From Asterias rubens (lineage: Eukaryota; Echinodermata; Asteroidea; Forcipulatida; Asteriidae), in assembly GCF_902459465.1 (NCBI RefSeq), contig NC_047071.1, forward strand, positions 12,668,385 to 12,732,384: a DNA stretch of 64,000 bases, given 5' to 3'. The notes beneath the pieces are model-generated. The model ran no database searches, was not told the DNA's origin, and saw only the letters and a list, made by a program, of their open reading frames with translations. Made by a program: the position numbers and the translations under genes. Numbering within the stretch: the stretch's first letter is position 1; each line of letters opens with the position of its first letter. Positions 45,601 to 56,460 of this stretch are shown in pieces.

Positions 45601-48600
45601 CTACTTGTATAACAGGGATGTTAAATAGGCTGTTAAAAAACTGTGAGCACAGATAGTGAAAGCTTGCAAGTGCAAAAGCTTGAGACTGCATAGCCTGCTT
45701 ACATACATTTATCTTTGATTTTAAAAGCCTACTCAATCTGGGGCATCCTATGTTTTTTATCCCCATGGAAGGGATCTTATCTTAAAAACATAAACACTAA
45801 ACAGTAACAACTTGTTTGATAATAGTAGCTTTAGTTTTTCTTGATCTGTTAATATGTTTTCTCCCTCGTTTTCTCAGCTGCATAAGTGTTACTGTAATAA
45901 CAAGAAGGCTTGGGTGACGTACTTCGATGGCAGCAATCAAAGGTTAGTGTTTCTGGAGTCAAGAATAGCAAATCACATTTCCATTTCCATTTTGATCATT
46001 GACCTAAAGATCCTGTTAAATACAGAATGTGCATTATTCAGTTTCTGCTTGTGCGAAAGACATTCAGCAATGGATGGTGGCCAACAAACTCAAACTTGAG
46101 TTTGTATGACACTGCGCTAGAATTGCAAAGGTTGTGGGTTTGAATCCCACCCAAGTAATATGCCTGTGATTTTTTTTCCACGGAACTCGGGTAAGTACTG
46201 AGTATACAGTGCTGATAGACCACATCGGTGTATACAGTATGGGTATAAACCAATGAATATTCTTTATCCCTGATGCAAATTTAACATCTATTAAACTCAA
46301 ACTTAATGCGGATGAAACTGATTTCATCATAATTTTCTCCAAAACTGCAAGTAAAGCTCTCGGTCTGTTTTCTTACTTGGTGTATCCAACCAATAATGCA
46401 TACACTAACTAATCTGAAAATTTCAACTTAATTTGACATCAAAGATACATGAGAACTATGAAAGAAAAAGTGCCCTTGTTGCACAACTTTGCGTGCTTTC
46501 AGATTCCTAAAAAAAGGGCTTCAGGCCTGATGTCTTTTATCAGATTCAAATATTTGAGTGAGAAATTACCTTTTCTCAAATACTACATTACGTCAGAGGG
46601 AGTCGTTTCTCACAATGTTTTATACTATCATCAGCTCTCCCTTGCTTGTTAACAAACTTACTGTAAGTTTTATGCTAAACATTATTTTGAGTAATTAACA
46701 ATAGTTTCCAGTTCCTTTACAAATATAAGCTAATTAACCTTGGGACCCGAGGCTCCCAAAAAAGGCACTTTTAATTATACATGTAGGGCAGCAATAAGTC
46801 TGTTTGGGGTCGTCAAAGAGAAAATGATCTGTCACTCTATGTTTGTAACATTTTTGTGGTGGGGACAGATGTACCCAACTTGTTGTTTAATATTAGAACA
46901 AAAACAGTATAATAAGAAAGTACTTTATTACTTGAATATTTTTTATATTGATTTTATTCCTGCTTTTCCCAGACTTCAAGTGAGCAGCAGATCGGTGGTA
47001 CCCTTCTCCGGACCAAATCGGTCAAAGTATTTAGTAAGTCAATGTTTGTTTTTGGGGTGTTGTGGCTGAGCGGATAAGAGCAATGAATTCAAGCTCTGGT
47101 GATTCTAAGTATTGTCTGAAGCTTTGAAGCATGGTGTGGAGATATTAGAAGAAACTATAAATAAATAGTAAACTTGCGGGTACAACCATGTGTAAATCTC
47201 TTAGGGTGAGTGTTGGCTCTGAAAAAAACTGGTTGGTTCTCGACGTTTCGAACAGTATACTCTGCTCGTCTTCAGGAGAATAAAGACGAGCATTCTGAAG
47301 ACGAGCAGAGTATACTGTTTGAAACATCGAGGCCCAACCGGTTTTTTTCTGAGCCAACACTAACCCTAAGAGATTTACACATGGTTGTACCCGCAAGTTT
47401 ATTGTTATTTCTGGTGATTCTGTTCAGCAGAGTGTGGGTTCGGGAGTCGTGACAGTTGTTTCTCTGAGCAAGACACTTAACTATAGTTGCTTCTTTTCAC
47501 CCAAACGTGAATGGGTACCTGTGAGGGTAGAGATGGTTCTTGTGATTGATTTAGCCTAGTAGCGCATTTGTTGCACAAGGCTGTATACTCCCCAGGGAGC
47601 TGAGATGGTTTTAAGGCCCAGTGACCCGGGGTAATAATTTGCGCTTTGGGAAATATTTGGGGCTATATAAAAACCTTATATTATTATTATTATTATTATT
47701 ATTTAGAAATATTCATTCACATGCCTTGAACTAATAGGGCACTGCAGTTTTCCTCTAATTAGGGGCACTTGAAAATTTAAATGGTACTGGAAGTTAGGAA
47801 CACGGGGCATACAGGGCACCACGACAATTGGTGTGGGTGCGGTGGTTTGTTGGAGGCCTGCATTCAAATTAGAGTTGTGCATTTAAATTTATTTTCCAAG
47901 TCACGTTTGATAAAAATTGTACACATGTTTATGACAGACTTACGGCAGACATTTTTCAATGTTGTGAACTTTTTCGGAATTTCTTGATTTTTTTCCTGAC
48001 ATTCTGACGGAGCAAGACTGAAAATAAGGATTTTTTTTTTTTTTAATTGCTTTTCCGTAAAAGGATTTGGGACGACGGCACAAACACAACACTGGATTTG
48101 AGACGGCTATAGAGAGAGCAGATGACTACTTAATCAAGAGAGGTAAGTCAGAGGGGGTCAGGTTGGCATTGAGGTTAACTTTTCTCACTTTCTATATTTA
48201 AGACTCTGGTTCGAATCACCCCAGTCCTTAGTTAGGATGAGTTACTGGTCCTAAGTTAGGACCAGTTCTATCTCTTAGCATTGCCTAGGACTAATCCTAA
48301 GTTAGGACTACCTTTGTGAAATCCACCCCCGGGGCACTATGTGGATCCCTACCTGACTGCGTTGGTTCTCCTGGGTTTTCCCACCACATTTAAAACTGAA
48401 ACTGCCTTCCACGTCTTCTTTTCATTAGGTTATTGGCTAGTATGTGATTAAGTTCGCTTTTCTAAGAGACAGAGTCAGAAAAAAATAAAATAAAAGCAGA
48501 CCCTTTCAAATTTGAGAATTCAAGGATGGGAAAGTTCAGACCTTTTTTTCTGGCTTATTGAAAAAAAATGCTCTTGGCTTTTTTGGTTGGCTTTTTGTAT

Positions 48601-51600
48601 ACACATATTTTTATGTTACACTGAGGATACAGTACCCATAAGCCTAAAATCTATTTACCAATGGTAGTCAGGTCAGCCATCTTTGCACTACAGTTGTAAT
48701 CTGTACCTCTTTTGTTTGTTCAATATATTTATTGGTCTAAATTCAGCTTTTGTGTAATTTTTTTCCAAGGGCTAGGAAAATCATCTGACTGTAATACTTC
48801 ATTCTACTCGGGTAATACTTCATTCTACTCGGGTAAGTTGAGAACAGACGTTTAATAATCTAAACTTAGTCAAACTTTATCATTATTATTATTTTATTTG
48901 TACCCTTCTGCTGATTTGCAATAATTGCTGTATACAGGATCTCAGTGCAGGGAGTCATGGCTGAGCTGTTTAGAGCATCAGACTCAAGTCCTGGACCCAA
49001 TTTCATAGAGCTGCTAAGCACAAAAATTTGCTTAGCATGAAATTTCTTCCTTGATAAAAACAGGATTACCAACCAAATTTCCAGGTGAATATCTGAATAA
49101 GCAAACAACCGCTGAATACCAGTAACAAGCAATATACAACAAATGGAAATCTGGTTGGTTATCCCATTCTTATCAAGGAAGAAATTTCATGCTAAGCAAA
49201 TTTTTGCACTTAGCAGCTCTATGAAATTGGGCCCAGGTAGTTAAATCATCGAGGTGTGGGTTCAATTCCGAGTCATGACACTTGTGTCCTTGACTTCACG
49301 ATAATTGCTTCTCTTCTCCCTGGGGTATAAGTGGGTACATTGAATTCTGGAAACTGGGAAGGATTTTGAAGTCTTCTTCTGTGAATCAAGAGCTAAAACT
49401 CAGCATCTTCAAGACAGCCTGCCTTCCTATACTCCTATATGGCTGTGAGACATGGATCCTGACCAAGCACCTCACTGCATATCTCAATAGCTATCACACA
49501 AACTGCCTCCGAATCATACTGGGAATAAAACGTCTCGACAGGGTTACTAACACTACGTTGTACAACCTCAGCCACCAAAGTGCATTAACTCAGACCATCC
49601 AAAAACGACAACTCAGATGGGTCGGACACATCCTGCGGAAACCCACCAACAAGCCACTCAACATCTACGCTCTGTACTCCCCATCGCACGGCCGGCGCAA
49701 ACAAGGTCGTCAGCGCCTGCTGTACCCTGAGTACCTTGGAAGATTAGTCTCCCCGGATTTTCTGCTCTCCCCACTTGAGATTCTGAGAATAGCACAAGAC
49801 AGGAAAGAATGGGAAAAGCTAGTGTCCGCCTGCTGTGCAGTCGACCGATGACGATGATGACGATGTATCTGCGAGGGTAGAGGTTGATACTGTGTTTGAA
49901 CTAGCCTTTGGAGCGCTACGGATGCCCGGGTTGTATCCCCAGGGAGCTGAGAAAGATTACAGGACTGTTATTGGCCGACTAACCAAGACACTAATGTTAA
50001 GCGCATTGATACGTTATTGTAATAAAACCATTGTGCTAAATGACCCAAGTAGCTCAATGTATTACACACCAACTTGGTGAAAAGGATGTATACTTTCCGA
50101 GGTTTTGGCCCAACCCAAAAATTCAGCAATGGAGCTTTCCATCATTTCCATTGCTGTAAATGTGCCAAAGAAGCAGTAACACTGACACATCTACTTCTTT
50201 GCTTTTTTAATCTTGTGTATCATAAGAAACTTTGGAGTTCTCTACCTGCTACCATTCTTTCTCAGACAAACCCGGATCTCTTCAAAATACATCTCAAACC
50301 CTACCTTTTTGCTTCATTTTTTAAAATCTTTTTTTGTAAAGTTAATTTATACATTACACTTGTATTTTGTTACTTTATATTGTAAAGCGCATTGAGAGTT
50401 CCCCTAGAACTGAAATGTGCTCTATAGTATAAGAACATCTTATTGTTATTATTATAACAGAACTCGACACAATGAGTTTCCAGTCACCACCGGCTTCGCC
50501 ACATTCTGAAACCCAGTGTCCTATATCACCCTTTAGGATATCAGCGTCACATGATGCCATGTCATCCGACCAAACAGCATTAGTAAGTATTTAACAACTG
50601 ACTACAATCTTCACTTCTGTTAAATGCACTGGGCACCTTTGGTAATTGTCAAAGACCAGTATTCTCATTTCGTGTATCACAGCATATGCATAAAATAACA
50701 AACCTGTGAAAATTTAGACTCAATTGGTCATTGAGGTTGCAAAAGAATAAAAATAATAATGACAATTTATATAGGGTCCATCCGTGTAACATGCTCCTGG
50801 GCCCTTAACATCTTTTTAAAAAAACACATTAAAATCCATCAGTTAAAATGTAGTGAAAGACAAAAGAACACCCTTGTTGAACAAGTTTTTGTGCTTTCAG
50901 ATGCCTATTACAATAAAAGGCTTCAGGCCTGAAGTTTTCTAATACTTGATTGAGAATGAACAATGTTTTATACTTTCAACAGCTCCCCAGTTTTGCGAGG
51001 TATATTGTAATTCAAAAACCCTTAAGGCAGCACCTTGAGTCAAGGCACAGTTTATTTATTTCAGTGTTTTCTTCCAAAGTGTAATGCACTAGGGAGTCAA
51101 AGTTACTTAACTTAACTTAAACTTAAACGCATTTATAAAGCGCTTTAACACTGTTTCAAAGCGCTGTACAGTCAAGAAAAACATTAAAATGCAGGATTAA
51201 AAAACATGAGCAAAAATAGCAATATGGTTTTTTAAAAATACACAACAGTTAAAAAAGTAGCAAGATTTAGTAAAAACATTGCATTACAAACAATCATATT
51301 ACACAGAATAAAAAATAAAAAAATAAGCGTTGGGCGGACCCAGAGTAAATCAACCCCATTTCTGATAAAAAGGAGACAAAATTGGAAAAAAAGGTAAGAA
51401 CTCCTCTGCGACCGCAAAACGCACACTATAAAAATTTACATGACAAAGTTATTGATTTCCTAGATTGGACCATTCCAAATATAAGAGGGGGATGTCCTAG
51501 AGTTGTGAATTGTTTTTTTGGGAGGCTGAAAAATATTTTCACTTGTATACCTCATGCACAAAATTGTACATAACTGCAGACTTACAGATCTACCCAGATC

Positions 51601-54600
51601 TAACCCTCTGACAAAGTGGAGCCATCTGTTCTTTGTAGCAGGCTTCCAGGGCTCAATTTCATAGAGTTGCGTGAATTTTTTGCTAAACACAGGATTACCA
51701 ACCAAATTTCCACGTGATTTTCAGGATTTAATCAAACAACAGCTGAATACCAGTAGAAAGCAATATGCAACAAATGGAAATTTGGTTGGTAATCCTGTTT
51801 TTATCAAGGAAGAAATTTCATGCAAAGCAAGTTTTTGTGTCTAGCAGCTCTATGAAATTGGGCCCAGATGTCGTGATTGTGGCCTGTGCTATATTTTGAG
51901 ATTTCCAGCACCCCTCTCCTGCCAATCAACATTTTGGGGCTTACTGTGGGGGGGGGGGGCAGTGTTTAGTGGAACCTTCCTGCTTTTGTGTAACTCCTGG
52001 GGCCCTCTGCACAAAACAACTTATGATTTTGAGTTTACTTTCTCTATGTACTAGCCTGACAGCATCAGGGAGAATCTACTGTCGTCAGATGAAGAGTTGC
52101 GGGTTGGTTTTCCAATTCAGAACAGCTGCCCAAGTAAGAATGAGGAGAAACTGCAGGAGGATCCATCTGTTATTCAAAGGTATTATATCACATAAAAGGG
52201 CTTCATGCCTGAAGCCATTCTCAGATTAAAATTTTTGGGTTGAGAATTACCTCTTTCTTCAAAACTAAGCTACATCAAAGGCAGCCGTTTCTCAAAATGT
52301 TTTATACATGTACTATCAACAGCTCTTCAGTGCTCCATTACTGTCATTAAAATGTAGAGTACTTACGAGAAGTAGACTCTTCCTTTAAGAAGAAGTTTTA
52401 ATTCAATCCAATTTGTGAACTGGCAGCCAGTGAGAACTTGAGACACTGATAAAATTTTGATAACATTTTGTACTAAATCATTTCAAACAACCCTTTGAAT
52501 CATTCATTTCTCTTTTATTTCAGGCAAAAGAGGTGGATACGCACTCAAAACAGACTACTGAAATATATCCTGACAAAAAAAACCAAGGTAGGTGTTTAGA
52601 CAGAGGTAAATCAGAGGATTGTCCTTGAGAAAAAAATGTTCCATGAGAAAATGTTACTGCAGCTGAACTGAGACACAAAACATTTAAAGGCAGTGGACAC
52701 TATTGGTAATTACTCAAAATGCGTTGTAGCATCGAGACTTACTTGGTAAACAGCAAAGGAGAGCTGTTGATAGTATAGAAAAATGTGAGAAACAGCTCCC
52801 TCTGAAGTAACATAGTTTTTGAGAAAGAGGTAATATCTAACTCGAAAACTAACAGGCTTGAAGTATTTTACTACAGGGTTCGAAATTAGCGGTCGCCCGG
52901 TCGCCACATGCGAGTGAAAATAGCGGCGGGCGAGTGAAAACCCTTTCTCACTAGCCCGCCGGGCAAGTCAAGTAATTATTCCTTTTCACATCTAAATGAG
53001 GGTTCAGTGGCAAAATCCCACAGAAAACTTTTACTGAAGCTTTTAAACTAGTAAGTTTGACAATTCTAGATACTTGCTAGATTTAATTTTGCCGTGATCG
53101 GGACCGGAATTGCTGTCGTTTGTTTCAGAAAACACGTACAATCAATTGAAAACACGTACAATCAATTGAAAACACGTACAATCAATTGAAAACATGATGC
53201 ACAAACCTCATGGTGACGAGTATACTAACAGTACATGTACACGGTCGCCCACTGGTACGTCCATGCAGTATGCACAGCACATACACAACACACACACACA
53301 GTCGTCCAAAGTCCGTTCTGACCAACACTCTGCACGCTGTGAGTGGCCGTTGATGGCTTTTGATAATTCCATATTCATGATGTTCTTGACTAGACTTCAA
53401 TGCAGTACACGTTCACGAACGTAGTAAATAATTGTCGCACGTTGTGCATAATGCCTCCAGACTGTGCCTTTGAGGAATTCCAATAACACGGACAACTTTT
53501 GCCAACAGAGGGCGTTGCGGGGCAAAGTTCATTGAATTATTTCTCGGTGTGGGTTGTTGGCTGATCGTTGATTCTTGAAAATTGTGTTGCAAACGGAGTT
53601 CATAACATGTTCAAATCAACCGACCCCCTAACCATGAAGTCATTAAAGTTGTTGTTGATGGAAAAGGGATAGTTTTAGGTAAACATTCAGAAATAAAATC
53701 CCCCCCACAAAAAGAAATTTTAACAAGTTTAAGGGCTTCATTTTTTTTTTTTTTTTTTTTTTTTTTCTTCTGTTTTGAAAATTTTGTGTATAAATACATG
53801 CGGGCTAGTGAAAAAACCTGCTGGCGATCGAGAATTGTGGTTGACTCGCCCAGCGGGCGATTGAAAAAAAAAGTTAAGGGAAACCCCTGTATTAGGTATC
53901 TTAAAGCACACATTTGTGTGCAACAAGAGTGGTTTTTTTCTGTCAATATTCTCTTGCAACTTTGATGACAAATTTTCACAGATTTGTTAATTTATGCATA
54001 TGTTGAGATACACCAAGTGAGAATACTGGTCTTTGACAATTACCAATAGTGTCCAGTGCCTTTAAAGGCTTTGAGAACACTCACTGGGATCAAAACATGA
54101 GCGTTTTGAGAAGTTTTTAAATTTTCATTTGATTTTGTTCTTGACACAGGAACACCTGCTGGCTATCTACAAGGGGCAAACGAATTCAGAGAGGCATTCA
54201 TTGTTTGGATCTAAGCGAAGCATCGATCGACAGAAACTACGAGCACTGGCTGGCCTTGGACCAATCACTGGTGAAGAACAAGTAAGAATTCTGTTCTTAA
54301 ACTAAAATCTTGCGAGAGAAAAAAAAGAGATTAAGGAAAATCACCATAAACCATTACTGGAAGGTTCAAATCCTGGAAACTATACATTTAACATCTCTAT
54401 TAGTCAGTGAGTGTGTGTTCATTGGTATTACTTAGGCGATTAGTCAGTCAGGAGGTCCCAGGCTCAAATCTTACTTCAGTCAATTTGTATAATGTTTAGA
54501 TGATCCTTCCTATGAATGGAACTCAGCAAACTCCCACAAGCTGGGAACATCCAGTGTCTTTCATACAATTAGTTGGATTGTAGTACGCGTCATTGACCGC

Positions 54601-55814
54601 CAACTGTGATGTAATAACAAGGTAAAATTGCACGCTTGAACACGCTGCGCGTGCTCTTTCCCTTGTTAATACATCAAAGATGGCAGTCGATGACACGCAC
54701 TGCAATCCATCTACAGTGGTTTGACATTTACATGTATAATTATTAATTGCACAAATCAATAAATTGTGATTCAGTATCTAGATGACAATCCTTGATTCTA
54801 GTCATTGTGAAATCAGCGATTGGCTTTTGGATTTGAACCAACAACCTTGTTATAGGGCAAGTCCTGCAGTCTATCTACTGGACCACATTGACAAATTTTC
54901 TCACAATTTCGTTGACAGCAAAGCGACCTGACTGACTTTCTAAGTGAGCTGTACAAAAATCACTGCATGAAAAGTCAAGAGGATTTACCTAGTCTGGCCT
55001 ACATCACAGAGGTCTGGTTACCAGAGGTATGTGAATGTCCAATCAACTATCAAGAACAACGGAAATCTCAAATTCTTTTCAGTGATGTTCTCGCTTCAAA
55101 TAGATAAAGTCCTAATCTGGGCCCAACTTCATAAACCCTTGAAGCACTAAAACTTGCTTACATGTAATATAGCACAAAAATAGGTTACCAGCCAGAACGC
55201 TGTAAAGTTACCATTGCTGCAACTGCTACCCCTGTAATATGTTGCTCAGCCAGGAAATTTGCTAAGTAGAATTTTAACAGCTTTATGAATTTTTTTCTGA
55301 AGATGACTAGGGCAAGATTGTTGAAGCGTTGAGACCAATTAAGAACTCGCTCTGTGGTAGTGAAGTTTATAACAAGAAGTACCCTCGATCCACTAAAGTA
55401 GTAGTTCCTGCCAATTTTTGTACCTTCTGCCCCGGTTGTTGTTAATAAGCAGGACAGTTCTTTTCAGATCTGAGAAGTCTCCGAAATTCTGAAAATCTAC
55501 TCAACAGTAGTAGAATATAATGCAAGTGAGTTCTCAAAAGAACATAATCTTCTCGCTAGTAGACACACAAATGGTATTACCACAAACAAAATCCATATCG
55601 ATACCTCACCATGCAATGCCTTAAATCCCATATACATGTAAATCAATGTTGTTGTTGTTGTTGTTGTTTACAGGCGGTGATCTTTGCGATTCAGAAGACC
55701 AGACGCATCAACAGAGTCAAAGCAGAAGACCTCTTCTTCAGCGAAGGAGTACAGAGTCTGGTGGACCTCGGTGAAGACATACCAACACACACACAGACAT
55801 TCGCTACATTATAG
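42686..55814 (+). CDS. PWWP-domain protein, PWWP3/MUM1-like
   Basis: Fourteen exons: 42686-42902, 43531-43615, 44703-44788, 45494-45561, 45878-45942, 46973-47033, 48064-48142, 48770-48832, 50461-50582, 52055-52179, 52524-52587, 54150-54281, 54919-55026, 55674-55814 (TAG). All joins keep frame and give 471 residues. The N-terminus is basic and low complexity. Residues 130-220 form a PWWP fold: APGTVVWAKSKGWSHWPAV, WVTYFDGSNQR, VVPFSG, ETAIERADDYL (the PWWP motif is SHWP here). A Ser/Pro-rich linker follows. The C-terminal helical part (about 325-471), with RLLKYILTKKTKEHLLAIYKG, LTDFLSELYKNHC and TEVWLPEAVIFAIQ, resembles the tail of vertebrate PWWP3A/B (MUM1). Known PWWP domains read methylated histones and DNA, so a chromatin role is likely. 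The least certain exon is 48770-48832, a phase 1-1 exon that could be skipped. Confidence 0.85.
43180..43281. repeat. direct tandem duplication, about 51 bp x 2
   Basis: 'gtttaaatcccgctcttgtc' and 'tttgttaaaccccaaatcaa' occur twice in succession. It is in intron 1 of the PWWP gene, next to a SINE-like fragment starting near 42974. Confidence 0.8.
45130..45440. repeat. family D-related element
   Basis: 'ttgtggtaacaccatgtcct' at the left and 'acatggtgttactgcaaacc' at the right are inverted. They are followed by 'gatacctcaccatgcattac', also found after the relatives at 32085 and 55295. It lies just before PWWP exon 45494-45561. Confidence 0.65.
46368..46720. repeat. hairpin family A, reverse orientation
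   Basis: 'cttacttggtgtatccaacc' through 'gtcgtttctcacaatgtttt' to 'aatagtttccagttccttta'. It is in a PWWP gene intron. Confidence 0.75.
47051..47700 (+). mobile_element. tRNA-derived SINE split by a later insertion
   Basis: The head 'tgtggctgagcggataagag' stops at 47106. The SINE resumes at 47410 ('gttcagcagagtgtgggttc', then 'tagcgcatttgttgcacaag') and ends in a run of 'att' at about 47680-47700. Confidence 0.8.
47107..47409. mobile_element. hairpin insertion with 12-bp target duplication
   Basis: Flanked on both sides by 'tctggtgattct' (47095-47106 and 47410-47421). The interior is a long inverted repeat: 'aacttgcgggtacaaccatg' and 'cggttggttct'-type arms match the reverse of 'catggttgtacccgcaagtt'. 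The centre repeats 'gacgagcagagtatactgtt'. Confidence 0.8.
48953..49330 (+). mobile_element. SINE split by a family C hairpin
   Basis: The SINE head 'catggctgagctgtttagag' is interrupted at 48993 by family C ('gacccaatttcatagagctg' to 'agctctatgaaattgggccc', ending 49236). It resumes at 'gaggtgtgggttcaattccg'. Confidence 0.75.
49360..49860 (+). mobile_element. non-LTR retrotransposon 3' fragment
   Basis: A 161-residue open frame with the LINE reverse-transcriptase C-terminal signature: KTACLPILLYGCETW, then QKRQLRWVGHILRKP, then DRKEWEKLV near the end. It finishes in a 'gatgac' repeat (49847-49866), the 3' tail of the element. It is 5' truncated and lies in a PWWP gene intron. Confidence 0.85.
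50195..50460 (+). mobile_element. second LINE 3' end, abutting an exon
   Basis: Encodes KLWSSLPATILSQTNPDLF and IHLKPYLFASF, like the WNSLP...FK..LK.YLF tail of LINE reverse transcriptases. The 3' UTR is 'aaagcgcattgagagttccc' and an (att)n tail that runs directly into the acceptor of PWWP exon 50461-50582. Confidence 0.7.
50618..51018. repeat. hairpin family A fragment with small insertion
   Basis: 'caaagaccagtattctcatt' through 'caaacctgtgaaaatttaga' to 'tatactttcaacagctcccc'. Foreign sequence at about 50745-50865. In a PWWP gene intron. Confidence 0.6.
51648..51866. repeat. hairpin family C, full copy
   Basis: 'gggctcaatttcatagagtt' at the left and 'agctctatgaaattgggccc' at the right. 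The inner arms pair 'aggattaccaaccaaatttc' with 'aaatttggttggtaatcctg'. Confidence 0.85.
52876..53890. mobile_element. 1-kb insertion, possibly hAT-like, in family A
   Basis: Its left end 'cagggttcgaaattagcggt' and the reverse of its right end ('caggggtttcccttaacttt') begin alike with CAGGG, as in many hAT elements. A matching 8-base target duplication was not evident. The interior includes 'gccc..cgggcgagtgaaaa' phrases near both ends, the triple 'cacgtacaatcaattgaaaa' repeat (53128-53190) and a poly-T run. No transposase was found. Confidence 0.5.
53128..53190. repeat. 20-bp tandem repeat, three copies
   Basis: 'aaaacacgtacaatcaattg' is repeated exactly three times, followed by a partial fourth ('aaaacatgat'). 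Confidence 0.9.
55118..55290. repeat. hairpin family C fragment
   Basis: 'tgggcccaacttcataaacc' through 'aaaataggttaccagccaga' to 'aattttaacagctttatgaa'. It lies between the last two PWWP exons. Confidence 0.6.
55295..55640. repeat. family D-related element
   Basis: Includes the stem-loop word 'ctgaagatgactagggcaag' with 'gcgttgagaccaattaagaa', then 'gatacctcaccatgcaatgc' at the right. It ends about 35 bases before the last PWWP exon. Confidence 0.6.
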
Positions 55815-56460
55815 CAGGCAGCCAATTATCGGTCAATTCAGAAAGTTAAGTCATGAGGGGACCTACATGTAGGTGGAATCTGGGCCCAATTTGAAAGAGC
55901 TGCTTAGCGGTCGGCTTTGTGCTTACTGTGTGATTTACATTTCATAAGCGCTGCTAACCCTAAGCACAAGAACCTTCAAGCGCTTACTGTATGAAAATGA
56001 ATGACGTAACAATGCAGTCTATGGTGAATGCGCAAACTGGCTGCCTAATTTTCTTGCTAATGAAACACGCAAACGCTTCAGCATAACTTGCTGCTGTAGT
56101 TATTAGGAAAATTTACTTATCGTTAAGCAGCGCTATGAAATTGGCCCCTGATCCTCCCTTGCAATTTGTTTTTGAAAACTGGTGCAAATTTTCACCAAAT
56201 GTGGCCTTTTATTTTTTACTCGTTTATATGGCTCGTGTAAATATATCGTCAGCATTTTCACAAAGTGGCAGATCCGTCCCAAATGTACAAAATTGTTTGA
56301 GGAACATTCACTGCTGTTTACCTTTTCGCCAAGTTTCTGGACCTACATGTAACTTGTCATAGATATGGCGTTACACTAATCAGCATAATGGCGAATCACT
56401 AGGTTTGCCATTTTGCTATTTTAAATAAATTGCTCTGAAATATATCCTGACAAAAAATTG
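55815..56460 (+). other. probable PWWP gene 3' UTR
   Basis: Follows the TAG at 55812-55814. 'aataaa' at 56424-56429 is a possible poly(A) signal. It includes the family C copy and, at 56435-56457, a 23-base exact match to exon 52524-52587. Confidence 0.4.
55882..56148. repeat. hairpin family C, diverged copy in the PWWP 3' UTR
   Basis: 'tgggcccaatttgaaagagc' at the left and 'gcgctatgaaattggcccct' at the right. It begins 68 bases after the PWWP stop codon. Confidence 0.65.

Larger units (their letters stand above)
52686..54064. repeat. hairpin family A split by a 1-kb insertion
   Basis: The left half starts 'taaaggcagtggacactatt' and reaches 'cttgaagtattttacta' at 52875. The right half resumes at 53891 ('ttaggtatcttaaagcacac') and ends 'caatagtgtccagtgccttt'. 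Confidence 0.8.

Noticed and set aside
49360-49860. Independent gene with a 161-residue frame
   Set aside because: The motifs are those of a LINE reverse-transcriptase C-terminus, it is 5' truncated and ends in a simple-repeat tail, so it is listed as a mobile element.
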